A stretch of DNA of 64,000 nt, taken from contig OX485806.1 in the NCBI GenBank assembly GCA_950295325.1, positions 38,256,001-38,320,000 on the forward strand, in the 5' to 3' direction. The notes under the pieces were generated by a model. That model did not search any database. It saw only the letters and a list, made by a program, of their open reading frames with translations, and had not been told where the DNA came from. Shown here piece after piece: positions 44,660 through 57,066 of this stretch. The position numbers and the translations under genes were made by a program. Positions within the stretch are counted from its first letter, which is position 1; every line of letters starts with the position of its first letter. This DNA comes from Polytrichum commune. Its lineage: Eukaryota > Streptophyta > Polytrichopsida > Polytrichales > Polytrichaceae.

Positions 44660-46260
44660 TGGGGTCCCCTTCAACCCTCAACCTTAGACGGTGTAACCCA
44701 CTACTAACCGGTTACATGAACATCACCCCTATCGGAATTAGACTTCACATAATTCCAATATCCTTGAAGGTAGAGATATGCACGATTGATTGCAAGGGGT
44801 AGGATTTCCTCTTAGTTGAATGGGTTATCAAGGACTTTTGAATGCTCTTGAGTATTAGGTGCTCAAGTATTTTATAAGCATGTGTTCCCCTAAAACCTTA
44901 TTGTCAAGGTTAAGTGTCTTCAAAGTAGTAAAGAATCTTGCATGTCTAACAACATTCTTTACTTGCAATTAATACATGTTTAGTTATCCCCTTCATGATA
45001 CCAAATCCTATGTCAAACATTCTTCCGATCAAATGCCAAAAGAAAATTTTGTTCAATAATTTTAGAATTTTTCTCATAAGTGTTTTGAACATGATTTAGA
45101 ATGTACGTCTTTGTTGGCAATGTTGGCCTTTTGTCTCAAAAAAATAGAAAAGATTGTATGTCTTTATTTAATTATCCAATCCACCTAGTTGATAGGATGT
45201 TCCTCATTGAAGTGAAATTCTAAGTTGTGTTCGAGTATGAAGGGATAAGGGATTTGGCCCACTTGATGGTTTGGATAAGTATTCAAGTCACATGTGCGTA
45301 GTTTCTGTGTACAAATCTAAGTTCTAATGTGTAAAGTTTCCAAGTAATCCGCGTGTCCTGAGTGTCATAGTTTATCCAATAATTTAACTCTTTGGGTTTC
45401 AAGTGACTCTAAGTATCTATCTCCATATTGTTCTAATTAACCTAAGTTATGCGTCTTCCGGATCTCATGTACAAGTAGCTCCAATTTCCAAGTTTTCAAG
45501 TGTATTAAATATCTAAGTATCTCAAGTCACTCAAGTTACATGTTTTCCAATTTCTAAGTGATTTCCATACATCAAGTGAAAGTCTTCAAGCCTTCAAAAT
45601 TCTAAGTATTGCTATGAGTAGGACTCGATTGGAGCTTCTGGATTTGTAAGTAAAATTTTGAGTATCCATATGTCAAGTTCCAAATGTCATTCTAGGTATC
45701 CAATTCTAATTTCCAAGTCCCAAGTGGTTCCCACCTATATCGAGACCTTGGTGACACCTCATGTAAATTGTTTGGGGCCAATGAAGTGTAATAGGGTCCT
45801 TTAGTTCCTTTATTTTATAGTTTGTGAGATGCAAAAATAATATAGTTATAGTTTTATTATTAAAACGATTAAATATAGAAATGTGATGTCCCTAAACCTA
45901 TATTTAGTAGCAATGAATATATGGTTAAAGGTGTGGTTTTAATCGCTTGTTAATATGTATTTTCCACAAACATATGGCGGTTAATGTAGTTATTCTCAAC
46001 TACTTTCTAAGTTCAAGACCTCCTAAGTTCTAAGTCTTGATACTAGGTCTTTGTCATTTCCCAGGACCGGGGTATGCGTTAGGTCTTGAGTTTGTTGGGG
46101 GTCTTCAGTTGGGGTCTTCCTTGGTGGTCCTAACCTGGGAGTCTTGGGCAAGGTCTTAGACTAGGGGGTCCTTGTTGGGGTCTTAAGGAGGGAGTCCTTG
46201 GCAAGGTGTAAAACCACTTTTAAAACAATCTGTCCCCCTTCGATTTTCAAGGGCTCGGTC
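44660..46260 (-). repeat. Inverted, diverged copy of the 4.6-6.7 kb repeat
   Basis: Read on the minus strand, 45000-44670 follows 6450-6670: a TTAATTGCAA word, ACACTTAACC(T/C)(T/C)GACA, GGGGAACA, GTTCATGTAA(A)CCGGT, GGGTTACACCGTCTAAG and GAGGGTTGAAGG occur in the same order. Upstream of that, 45.2-46.2 kb is rich in CAAGT and GTCTT, the complement of the GAAGAC bias at 5384-6370. It is degraded and non-coding. Confidence 0.55.
45100..45140 (+). mobile_element. Retroposon-like tail
   Basis: GTTGGCCTTTTGTCTC followed by AAAAAAATAGAAAAG matches the A-tailed end at 6690-6731. The body before it is the inverted repeat above, so this tail may mark a separate short insertion. Confidence 0.4.
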
Positions 46261-46586
46261 GTCCCTTGTTCCTCCAAGCTCCACTCTTCAATGACCATGG
46301 CGATTTTCCTCCATTCACCTTTCTTTAATCCTAGTTGTCTTTTGCTACTTGATTATGTGCCCATTTTTCTTTTGCTCATAAGGTGTAATTTTGTAATTTT
46401 GCCCATCCTTAACACTAGTTACTTTTGTATGAATTTTGTATGGATGTATAAAGCAGTCTATGTGATTGGAGTTGATGTTACAAATCTCTATGGGAGTGCT
46501 TGACCCTTATAAAATGAATGAAGTGGATTGGCTGGAACCCAAGGGTTAATATTGATTGATAGTTTGAAGTTCGCATGACTTAAAAT

Positions 46587-47903
46587 CACGGGGGGATCAC
46601 ACCCTCTTACATTTTGTAACCACGTGCGATAATGGGGTATTTAATGGGGGGGTATTTATGCACCTCTCGGTATTTTTTTCCTTCCCTATTTGTAGATATA
46701 AAGTTGCTTTGACATATTTTTAAGCACCCTATGTTTATTTGTAATTTTTTGGAGAGACCAATTTTTAGCATCATATTTTTTTTATAAATTGTACATGTAC
46801 CAAATAATGAACAGAATACTATAGCATTACAAAATCGACTATGTGAGCAACAAACGTTCCATACCATCTATCTTGTCATTTAATCGGTTTCAATTAGTTA
46901 TACCAATGCTAAAGCATTCAAAGTGCCATTTAAAACACAATCAATAACACTTGGAGTTTAGTTAAAAGATTACCAATGGACATGGAGATGACAAAATGTA
47001 CAAGTTAACATAGACAAGTTGTAAACACGGATAGAACAAAACAAGAAATATAATCAATTGTCATAAGATATGAAAATTTTGCATAATTATCTACTCCAAA
47101 ACAAAAGATTGTATTCAATTGAAAAAACTAAATACACAAATTGAAAACATTTACTTTAATTGTGTTCACAAACACATTCAACCTTGTACCAAATATTTAC
47201 AATGTGAAGGGTTAGAATATAACTATGCACCCTCCAATACATGTCAAGGTACATATCAATATCCTCTACAATGTCATAATAAGACAAAATTTTGGAGAGG
47301 TTTAACACCAATGATGACAAAAAACTAAAATTAATTGTTGGCATGAGGCGGACATACCTCACGAGAGTGGACCAAGCCGAACCTTCGGCGCTTGTGAAAC
47401 AACCTGTGTGAATGTTGTGAATGCTATGGAGCAAAGAAGAAAGCTCCAAAAAATGTGTCTTACCTTCCGCCTATGTGCCACGCTTCACCGCCTTCACATT
47501 ACTATGCTTGTCCAAACCCTAAGCAAACCCAAGGGCCGTTGAGAAGTCACAACATTTCTTCCCCCAAAAAAATCCACAATGTTTCCCTCAAAACTAACGC
47601 GTTTCATTCAAATTTGGACAGAATTTACACAATACTTCATCCAAGTAGTCTAACCCATAATTATTCTATTGATTCTACTACACACATTTGGGGGGATCCA
47701 ATATCTATAATCCTATTTTTTTCTACTGATTACTAAAATGGAGGAATTATTCACCACCTTATTTTACATATAAACATGTAGGGAACATATTTCCAAAGCT
47801 ATGGTAGATCTAATGAATGTATAAAATTTACCCTCAACGAATTAAATTGACCCTATTTTTTATCTCATGTGGTTTCTAAAATTCCGATAGTCACCTCCCC
47901 GTG
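46587..47903 (+). mobile_element. hAT-type element, copy 2 (1.3 kb deletion derivative)
   Basis: Perfect 8-bp duplications CTTAAAAT flank it (46579-46586, 47904-47911). Its ends, CACGGGGGGATCACACC and ATAGTCACCTCCCCGTG, are the same as in copy 1. It lacks about 0.8 kb of the interior present in copy 1, with the break near GGCATGAGGCGG at 47340. A Cys/Asn-rich frame (47119-47328) resembles one in copy 1 (38093-38347) but is not recognisable as transposase. Confidence 0.92.
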
Positions 47904-47911
47904 CTTAAAAT

Positions 47912-49778
47912 AGGAAGAAATATTGGAAAAATATGTATCTAGTAGATGGAGGAAACTATAGTTTAAGCTAGTGGTATTTCCTAAGAATAGTCAACAAATA
48001 AAAGAAGGGCTATACTAGACCAATAGGAAAAACCAAGTAGGAAAACTAGGCGAAATTGGTAGGAGAGCCAATAGCATAAAGGAGGGGTGGAAGGGTCAAA
48101 GCACAATCTATTATGTGCATGATAGTCATAGAACCAGTAACGTGAATGAGACAATACCCTTATAATATTCACTGCCAAATACAGCAGTGTAAGTGTTATG
48201 AATGGAAGACACGATAGTTGTTAACCTTTAGATGACAAAATAATCCTCTAAATGCCTCTCAATAGTCCTCTCAACCCCCCCCCCCTTGACCTTTAAGTGT
48301 TAAGACTGTAGTTGGCAAGTAGACAATTGGGTATTATGAGGTAGGATGGGTGTGGTAGTGAGTGCCAATACCGGTATCTCTAAAGTATTTCATGAACCAA
48401 TACATGTAGGTTGAATAAAAAAATGGTACAATTAGCCGCCATTACCAATAAGGAATGCTAGGATAGTGAAGGGTAGAACAATACAAGTTTGGTAAGAATG
48501 ACCACATTATTGGGGTACATAAAAGAATTTTTAATATTTGGCGACCATGCAACAAATACCTTATAGGATTTGGAAATGGATAAGGGTATTGTTACAAGTT
48601 TTTAGTTCATCACTTTCTTAGAAATTCAAATTCAAGTCACATAGTTTTTCACTGGGAAGTCAATGACTAAAAATATAAAAATATTTGCTTAAACCTCCCT
48701 TGGAACTAAATTGCCCTATTATTACCCAAGGCTCTTGGTAAATATCCATTTACCATGTCAACATCAAGAATACGGAAAGCACGTATAAGAGAAACAACAA
48801 CCACTACTGCTAATATAGTGAGAAACATATTGGGTGAAAGGGAGATTACGAACTTGTGCCAACATAGCATTGTTGACTCGAGGCATCAAGCAACTTCTAG
48901 GGTCTTGAAAATTATGTGGATAGGGTATTTAAAGCGAAACCGAGTGAACCTCGTGGAAGAGAGATGGAGAACGAGATGTCTTGGAAATACAAAGGAGGCC
49001 CTCGTCAATCCACAAAGGACTCCACAAGAGATGATCAAGGTAGAGTGGAATGAGGGTATCACCTAGCTATTGCGACATCTCAAAATCACGAATCACCCAT
49101 CTTCTACCTGCTTGAGAGAATGACTCAAATGGACGAGTAGGAAATTCAAAGGAAGGAAAATATGAACACCTTGCATACCTTGACGGAGGGAATGGATACA
49201 TGTGGTATTCCATTGACGCAAAATAATGGTACATTTTTTAACAATGTTGGAGCTAATAATAATAATAAAAAAAAACCCATTGAGGAAGAATTTGGGAAGT
49301 ATGTACAATTTTGATCAAAAGAGGTCAAATACATGTGTACACCAAAATTCCATATGAGCATCAATAATGAAGAAGGCAACAATTACACCAAATCAATCTT
49401 GGGTTCCCAAAGAGAAATTGTGTACGTGATCGGAGTGTGTACAACCACCACCGTTGTTTATAGGAGCTTCAAGAGCTAACGTGTACCACATAGTTAGAAT
49501 ATTATTCCTCAAAACTCTAATGTATGCCATACTATGCTCAAAGATAACAACTAAGCTTTCCTTTTCATAAATGAGGATATATTTCTTGATCCAACAACCT
49601 ACTTTAGATCATTAGAGTGGGTATTTTCGACAAATATGTATATGTATATGTGTGTGTTTGATGTTTTTGAGGACACTAATATAAGATGTTCTTGTACCCA
49701 CAATGTGAGTTAGTAATAGGTCACAAGAGTGATACTATAAATCAACGTAAATGATGGATAAGTATTTGTCAACAAGCA
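47912..49778. other. Intergenic DNA, no gene seen
   Basis: AT-rich DNA with a C run at about 48276-48288. A frame at 48755-49066 and the reading of about 49120-49230 on the plus strand could be retroelement debris, but no motif supports it. It lies 3' of the NLR gene. Confidence 0.4.
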
Positions 49779-51447
49779 TTACGGCCTAGAGAATTTGTAA
49801 AATAGGAGAATCAAGCTAGAACATCCCCAAAATTCAAGATCCCTCAAAGAAATGAGTTTTCCAAGTCCCTCGGGTAATGTTATCAAGCTTCCATAATACA
49901 AAAATTCAAGCGCCGTCAAAGAAGTGAGGTTTCCAAGTCCCTTAGATATTGTTGTCAAGCTTGAACAACTTGACAAATGTAGCTGGATGAAAGAAATGAG
50001 GTCTCCAAGTCCCTCGGGTAGTGTTGTCAAGCTCCAACACATTGACAAATAAAACTCCCTCAAAGAAATGAAATTTGCAGATCCCTTGGGTAATGTTCTC
50101 AAGCTTGAACAATATGACAAATCAAACTCGATCAAAAAAATGAGGTTTCCAAGTCCCTTAAGTAATGCTCTCAAGCTTCAACATCTGCACAAATTAAGCG
50201 CCATCAAAGAAATGATGTATCCAAGTCCCTCGGATAATGTCGTGAAGCTTGAAAAATCCATCAAATAAAGCTTTGTCTAGGACGTGAGGTTTCCAACTCC
50301 CTTGGATAATGTTTCAACATTGCCACAAACACAACTTCGTCAAAAAAGTGCGGTTTCCAAGTCCCCCGGGTAATGTTCTCAAACTTGAACATCTGCTCAA
50401 ATCAAGCTCCGTCAATGAAGTGAGGTTTCCAAGTCCCTCGGGTAATGTTGTCAAGCTTGAACATCCGCTCAAATAAAGCTTCGTCAATGAAGTGTGGTTT
50501 CCAAGTCCCTCGGGTAATGTTCTCAAGCTTGAGCATCCGCTCAAATAAAGCTCCGTCAATGAAGTGAGGTTTCCAAGTCCCTCAGGTAATGTTGTCAAGT
50601 CTCAACATCCGCTCCAATTAAGCTTCGTCAATGAACTGAGGTTTCCAAGTCCCTCGGGTAATGTTGTCAAGCTTGAACACCCACTCAAATAAAGCTCCGT
50701 CAATGAAGTGAGGTATCCAAGTCCCTCGGGTAATGTTAGCAAGCTTGAACATCCATACAAATTAAGCTTCGTCAATGAAGTGAGGTTTCCAAGTCCCTCG
50801 GGTAATGTTGTCAAGCTTGAACATCCATCCAAATTAAGCGTCAATGAAGTGAGGTTTCCAAGTCCCTCGGGTAATGTGGTCAAGCTTGAACATCCGCTCA
50901 AATGAAGCCATGTCAAAGAAGTGAGCTTTCCAAGTCCCTCGGGTAATGTTGTCAAGCTTGAACATCCGCTCAAATTAAGCTTCGACAATGAAGTGAAGTT
51001 ACCAAGTCCCTCGGGTAATGTTGTCAAGCTTGAACATCCGCTCAAATGAAGCTCCATCAATGAAGTGAGGTTTCCAAGTCCCTCGGGGAATGTTCTCAAG
51101 CTTGAACATCCGCTCAAATAAAGCTTCGTTAATGAAGTGAGGTTTCCAAGTCCCTCGGGTAATGTTGTCAAGCTTGAACATCCATCCAAATTAACGTGCG
51201 TCAATGAAGGGAGGTTTGCAAGTCCCTCGGGTAATGTTGTCAAGCTTGAACATCCGCTCAAATAAAGCTGCGTCAATGAAGTGAGGTTTCCAAGTCCCTC
51301 GGGTAATGTTGTCAACATTGAACATCCGCTCAAATTAAGCTTCGTTAATGAAGTGAGGTTTCCAAGTCCCTCGGGTAATGTTGTCAAGCTTGAACATCCA
51401 TCCAAATTAACGTGCGTCAATGAAGGGAGGTTTGCAAGTCCCTCGGG
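49779..51447 (-). pseudogene. Cut-off 3' part of the NLR LRR exon, about 23 repeats
   Basis: The 72-bp LRR units continue without a break beyond the stop codon of the main frame. 51447-50605 remains in the same frame (about 12 units) and ends at TGA 50604-50602, where TCA (Ser) became TGA. The next piece, 50601-50317, is again in frame. Near 50314 a small deletion fuses a Cys codon to TGA and shifts the frame. The last piece (50174-49782) is in another frame and ends with a diverged unit, LILLFYKFSRP, and a stop, which looks like the ancestral C-terminus. The last five or six units are more diverged than the rest, as expected at the edge of a homogenised array. Confidence 0.8.
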
Positions 51448-54400
51448 TTATGTTCTCAAGCTTGAACATTCATCCAAATTAAGCTCCGTCAATGAAGTGA
51501 GGTTTCCAAGTCCTTCGGGTAATGTTGTCAAGCTTGAACATCCGCTCAAATTAAGCTTCGACAATGAAGTGAAGTTACCAAGTCCCTCGGGTAATGTTGT
51601 CAAGCTTGAACATCCGCTCAAATGAAGCTCCATCAATGAAGTGAGGTTTCCAAGTCCCTCGGGGAATGTTCTCAAGCTTGAACATCCGCTCAAATCAAGT
51701 TCCGTCAATGATGTGAGGTATCCAAGTCCCTCGGGTAATGTTGTCAAGCTTGAACACTCGCTCAAATCAAGCTCTCTCAATGAAGTGAGGTTTCCAAGTC
51801 CCTCGAGTAATGTTGTCAAGCTTGAACATTCGCTCAAATCAAGCTCTCTCAATGATGTGAGCTTTCCAAGTCCCTCGGGTAATGTTGTCAAGCTTGAACA
51901 TCCGCTCAAATTAAGCTTCGACAATGAAGTGAAGTTACCAAGTCCCTCGGGTAATGTTGTCAAGCTTGAACATCCGCTCAAATGAAGCTCCATCAATGAA
52001 GTGAGGTTTCCAAGTCCCTCGGGGAATGTTCTCAAGCTTGAACATCCGCTCAAATAAAGCTTCGTTAATGAAGTGAGGTTTCCAAGTCCCTCGGGTAATG
52101 TTGTCAAGCTTGAACATCCATCCAAATTAACGTGCGTCAATGAAGGGAGGTTTGCAAGTCCCTCGGGTAATGTTGTCAAGCTTGAACATCCATCCAAATT
52201 AAGCTCCGTCAATGAAGTGAGGTTTCCAAGTCCCTCGGGTAATGTTGTCAACATTGAACATCCGCTCAAATTAAGCTTCGTTAATGAAGTGAGGTTTCCA
52301 AGTCCCTCGGGTAATGTTGTCAAGCTTGAACATCCATCCAAATTAACGTGCGTCAATGAAGGGAGGTTTGCAAGTCCCTCGGGTAATGTTCTCAAGCTTG
52401 AACATCCATCCAAATTAAGCTCCGTCAATGAAGTGAGGTTTCCAAGTCCCTCCGGTAATGTTGTCAACCTTGAACATCCATACAAATTAAGCTTCGTCAA
52501 TGAAGTGAGGTTTCCAAGTCCCTCGGCTAATGTTGTCAACCTCGAACATCCACTCAGTTTAAGCTCCGTCAATGAAGTGAGGTTTCCAAGTCCCTCGGGT
52601 AATGTTGTCAAGCTTAAACATCCGCTCAGATCAAGCCATGTCAAGGAAGTGAGGTTTCCAAGTCCCTTGGGTAATGTTGTCAAGCTTGCGCATCTGCTCA
52701 AATGAATCTCCGTCAATGAAGTGAGGTTTCCTAGTCCCTCGGGTAATGTTGTCAAGCTTGAACATCTGCTCAAATAAAGGTTCGTTAATGAAGTGAGGTT
52801 TCCAAGTCCGTCGGGTAATGTTGTCAAGCTTAACCATCCGCTCAAACCAACCTTCGTCAATGAAGTGAGGTTTACAAGTCCCTCGGGTAATGTTGTCAAC
52901 CTTGAACATCCGCTCAAATTAAGCTCTCTCAATGAAGTGAGGTTTCCAAGTCCCTCGGGTAATGTTGTCAAGCTTGAACATCTGCTCAAATGAAGCCATG
53001 TCAAAGAAGTGAGCTTTCCAAGTCCCTCAGGTAATGTTGTCAAGCTTGAACATCCGGTCAAATAAAGCTCCGTCAATGATGTGAGGTTTCCTAGTCCCTC
53101 GGGTAATGTTGTCAAGCTTGAACATCCGCTCAAATAAAGGTTGGTTAATGAAGTGAGGTTTCCAAGTCCGTCGGGTAATGTTGTCAAGCTTAACCATCCG
53201 CTCAAACCAAGCTTCGTCAATGAAGTGAGGTTTCCAAGTCCCTCGGGTAATGTTGTCAACCTTGAACATCCGCTCGGATTAAGCCATGTCAATGAAGTGA
53301 GTTTTCCAAGTCCGTCGGGTAATGTTGTCAAGCTTGAACATCCATACAAATTAAGCTTCGTCAATGAAGTGAGGTTTCCAAGTCCCTCGGGTAATGTTGT
53401 CAAGCTTGAATTTCCGGTCAAATAAAGCTCCGTCAATGATGTGAGGTTTCCAAGTACATCGGGTAATGTTCTCAAGCTTGAACATCCATACAAATTAAGC
53501 TTCGTCAATGAAGTGAGGTTTCCAAGTCCCTCGGGTAATGTTGTCAAGCTTGAACATCCGGTCAAATAAAGCTCCGTCAATGATGTCAGGTTTCCAAGTC
53601 CCTCAGGTAATGTTGTCAAGCTTGAACATCCATACAATTTAAGCTTTGTCAATGAAGTGGGGTTTCCAAGTCCCTCGGGTAATGTTGTCAAGCTTGAACA
53701 TCCATACACATAAAGCTCCGTCAATGAAGTGAGGTATCCAAGTCCCTCGGGTAATGTTAGCAAGCTTGAACATCCATACAAATTAAGCTTCGTCATTGAA
53801 GTGAGGTTTCCAAGTCCCTCGGGTAATGTTGTCAAGCTTGAACATCCATCCAAATTAAGCTTTGTCAATGAAGTGAGGTTTCCAAGTCCCTCGGGTAATG
53901 TGGTCAAGCTTGAACATCCGCTCAAATGAACCCATGTCAAAGAAGTGAGCTTTCCAAGTCCCTCGGGTAATATTGTCAAGCTTGAACATCCGCTCAAATA
54001 AAGCTCCGTCAATGAAGTGAGGTTTCCAAGTCCCTCGGGTAATGTTGTCAATCTTGAACATCCATCCAAATTAAGCTTCGTCAATGAAGAGAGGTTTCCA
54101 AGTCCCTCCGCTAATGTTGTCAAGCTTGAACATTTGTACAAATAAAGCTTTGTCAATGAAGTGAGGTTTCCAAGTCCCTCGGGTAATGTTGTCAAGCTTG
54201 AACACCCGCTCAAATAAAGCTCCGTCAATGAAGTGAGGAATCCAAGTCCCTCGGGTAATCTTATCAAGCTTGAACATCCGCTCAAATTAAGCTTCGTCAA
54301 TGAAGTGAGGTTTCCAAGTCCCTCGGGTAATGTTGTCAAGCTTGAGCATCCGCTTAGATTAAGCCATGTCAAGGAAGTGAGGTTTCCAAGTCCCTTGGGT

Positions 54401-57066
54401 AATGTTGTCAAGCTTGCGCATCCGCTCAAATTAAGCTCTCTCAATGAAGTGAGGTTTCCAAGTCCCTCGGGTAATGTGGTCAAGCTTGAACATCCGCTCA
54501 AATAAAGCTTTGTTAATGAAGTGAGGTTTCCAACTCCCTCGGGTAATGTTTTCAAGCTTGAACATCCATCCAAATTAAGCTCCGGCAATGAAGTGAGGTT
54601 TCCAAGTCCCTCGGGTAATGTTGTCAAGCTTGAACATCCGGTCAAATAAAGCTCCGTCAATGATGTGAGGTTTCCTAGTCCCTCGGGTAATGTTGTCAAG
54701 CTTGAACATCCGCTCAAATAAAGGTTCGTTAATGAAGTGAGGTTTCCAAGTCCGTCAGGTAATGTTGTCAAGCTTAACCATCCGCTCAGACCAACCTTCG
54801 TCAATGAAGTGAGGTTTACAAGTCCCTCGGGTAATGTTGTCAAGTTTGAACGTCCGTTCAAATAAAGCTCCGTCAATGAAGTGAGGTATCCAAGTCCCTC
54901 GGGTAATGTTATCAAGCTTGAACATCCGCTCAAATTAAGCTCTCTCAATGAAGTGAGCTTTCCAAGTCCCTCGGGTAATGTTGTCAAGCTTGAACATCCA
55001 TACAAATTAAGCTTCGTGAATGAAGTGAGGTTTCCAAGTCCCTCGGGTAATGTGGTCAAGCTTGAACATCCGTTCAAATGAAGCCATGTCAAAGAAGTGA
55101 GCTTTCCAAGTCCCTCGGGTAATGTTGTCAAGCTTGAACATCCGGTCAAATAAAGCTCCGTCAATGATGTGAGGTTTCCTAGTCCCTCGGGTAATGTTGT
55201 CAAGCTTGAACATCCGCTCAAATAAAGGTTCGTTAATGAAGTGAGGTTTCCAAGTCCGTCGGGTAATGTTGTCAAGCTTAACCATCCGCTCAAACCAACC
55301 TTCGTCAATGAAGTGAGGTTTACAAGTCCCTTGGGTAATGTTGTCAAGTTTGAACGTCCGCTCAAATAAAGCTCCGTCAATGATGTGAGCTTTTCAAGTC
55401 CCTTGGGTAATGTTGTCAAATTTGAACATCCATACAAATTAAGCTTCGTCAATGAAATGAGGTTTCCAAGTCCCTCGGGTAATGTTGTCAAGCTTGAACA
55501 TCCGCTCAAATAAAGCTTCGTTAATGAAGTGAGGTTTCCAAGTCCCTCGGGTAATGTTTTCAAGCTTGAACATCCATCCAAATTAAGCTCCAGCAATGAA
55601 GTGAGCTTTGCAAGTCCCTCGGGTAATGTTGTCAAGCTTGAACATTTATCCATATTAAGCTCCGTCAATGAAGTGAGGTTTCCAAGTCCCTCGGGTAATG
55701 TTGTCAAGCTTGAACATTCATCCAAATTAAGCTCCGTCAATGAAGTGAGGTTTCCAAGTCCCTCGGGTAATGTTGTCAAGCTTGAACATCTGCTCAAATA
55801 AACCTTCGTCAATGAAGTGAGGTTTCCAAGTCCCTCGGGTAATGTTCTCAAGCTTGAACATCCGCTCAAATCAAGTTCCGTCAATGATGTGAGGTATCCA
55901 AGTCCCTCGGGTAATGTTGTCAAGCTTGAACACTCGCTCAAATCAAGCTCTCTCAATGAAGTGAGGTTTCCAAGTCCCTCGAGTAATGTTGTCAAGCTTG
56001 AACATTCGCTCAAATCAAGCTCTCTCAATGATGTGAGCTTTCCAAGTCCCTCGGGTAATGTTGTCAAGCTTGAACATCCATACATATCAAGCTTCGTCAA
56101 TGAAGTGAGGTTCCCAAGTCCCTCGGGTAATGTTGTCAAGCTTGAGCATCCGGTCAAATGAAGCTCCGTCAATGAACTGAGCTTTTGAAGTCCCTCGGGT
56201 AATGTTGTCAAGCTTGAACATCCGCTCAAATAAAGGTTCGTTAATGAAGTGAGGTTTCCAAGTCCGTCGGGTAATGTTGTCAAGCTTAACCATCCGCTCA
56301 GACCAACCTTCGTCAATGAAGTGAGGTTTACAAGTCCCTCGGGTAATGTTGTCAAGCTTGAACATCCGCTCAAATGAAGCCATGTCAAAGAAGTGAGGTT
56401 TCCAAGTCCCTTGGGTAATGTTGTCAAGCTTGAACATTCATACAAAGTAAGATGCGTCAATGAAGTGAGGTTTCCAAGTCCCTCGGGTAATGTTGTCAAG
56501 CTTGAACATTCATCCAAATTAAGCTCCGTCAATGAAGTGAGGTTTTCAAGTCCCTCGGGTAATGTTGTTAAGCTTGAACATTCGCTCAAATTAAGCTCTG
56601 TCAATGAAGTGAGGTTTCCAAGTCCCTCGGGTAATGTTGTCAAGCTTGAGCATTTATTCAAACCAAGCTTCGTCAATGAAGTGAGGTTTCCGAGTCCCTT
56701 GGGTAATGTTGTCAACCTTGAACATCCTTCAAGATGAAGTTTCGTCAAGGAAGTCAAGTTTCCAAGTCCCTCATCCAATGCTTCCAACATTTCCAATCCC
56801 TCTAAATCAAAGGTTTCCAATGAATGCAATTCCCATAGTTGTTGGGGCAATTGTTGAAAGTTAACATTGATAAATATGGCCTTCAATTGACATGATTGTT
56901 CTTGAACTTGTGAAAGAAGATCTTTGAATAATTGAAAGTCGGTTGATGGATTGTTCATATGATCATGAATTGTCAGTAGTCGAAGGTTGCTTAGATCCAG
57001 ATGTGAATAATAATTTAGATGGGATTGCGATGTTCTATATAATATACCTTCCATTTTATTGGTTCC
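51448..57066 (-). repeat. Exon 3: homogenised 72-bp LRR array
   Basis: After a linker (GTNKMEGILYRTSQSHLN, LLTIHD and a short non-repeat region) come about 74 units of exactly 24 residues, consensus LTELNLSGCSSLTTLPEGLG followed by NLTS. Variation is concentrated at the solvent-exposed positions of the xLxLSGC segment (KL, EL, WL; SG, DG, DE, SE, YG, TG, SR). Unit length is constant over 5.3 kb with no indels. Because 72 is divisible by 3, the opposite strand also shows 24-residue periodic frames (RFPSPSGNVVKLEHP); these are shadows. Confidence 0.93.

Noticed and set aside
50708-56737. Many plus-strand frames with a 24-residue RFPSPSGNVVKLEHP repeat, up to 210 codons
   Set aside because: They are antisense shadows of the LRR exon. 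A 72-bp unit keeps opposite frames open periodically, and the minus strand gives a textbook LRR while these match nothing.
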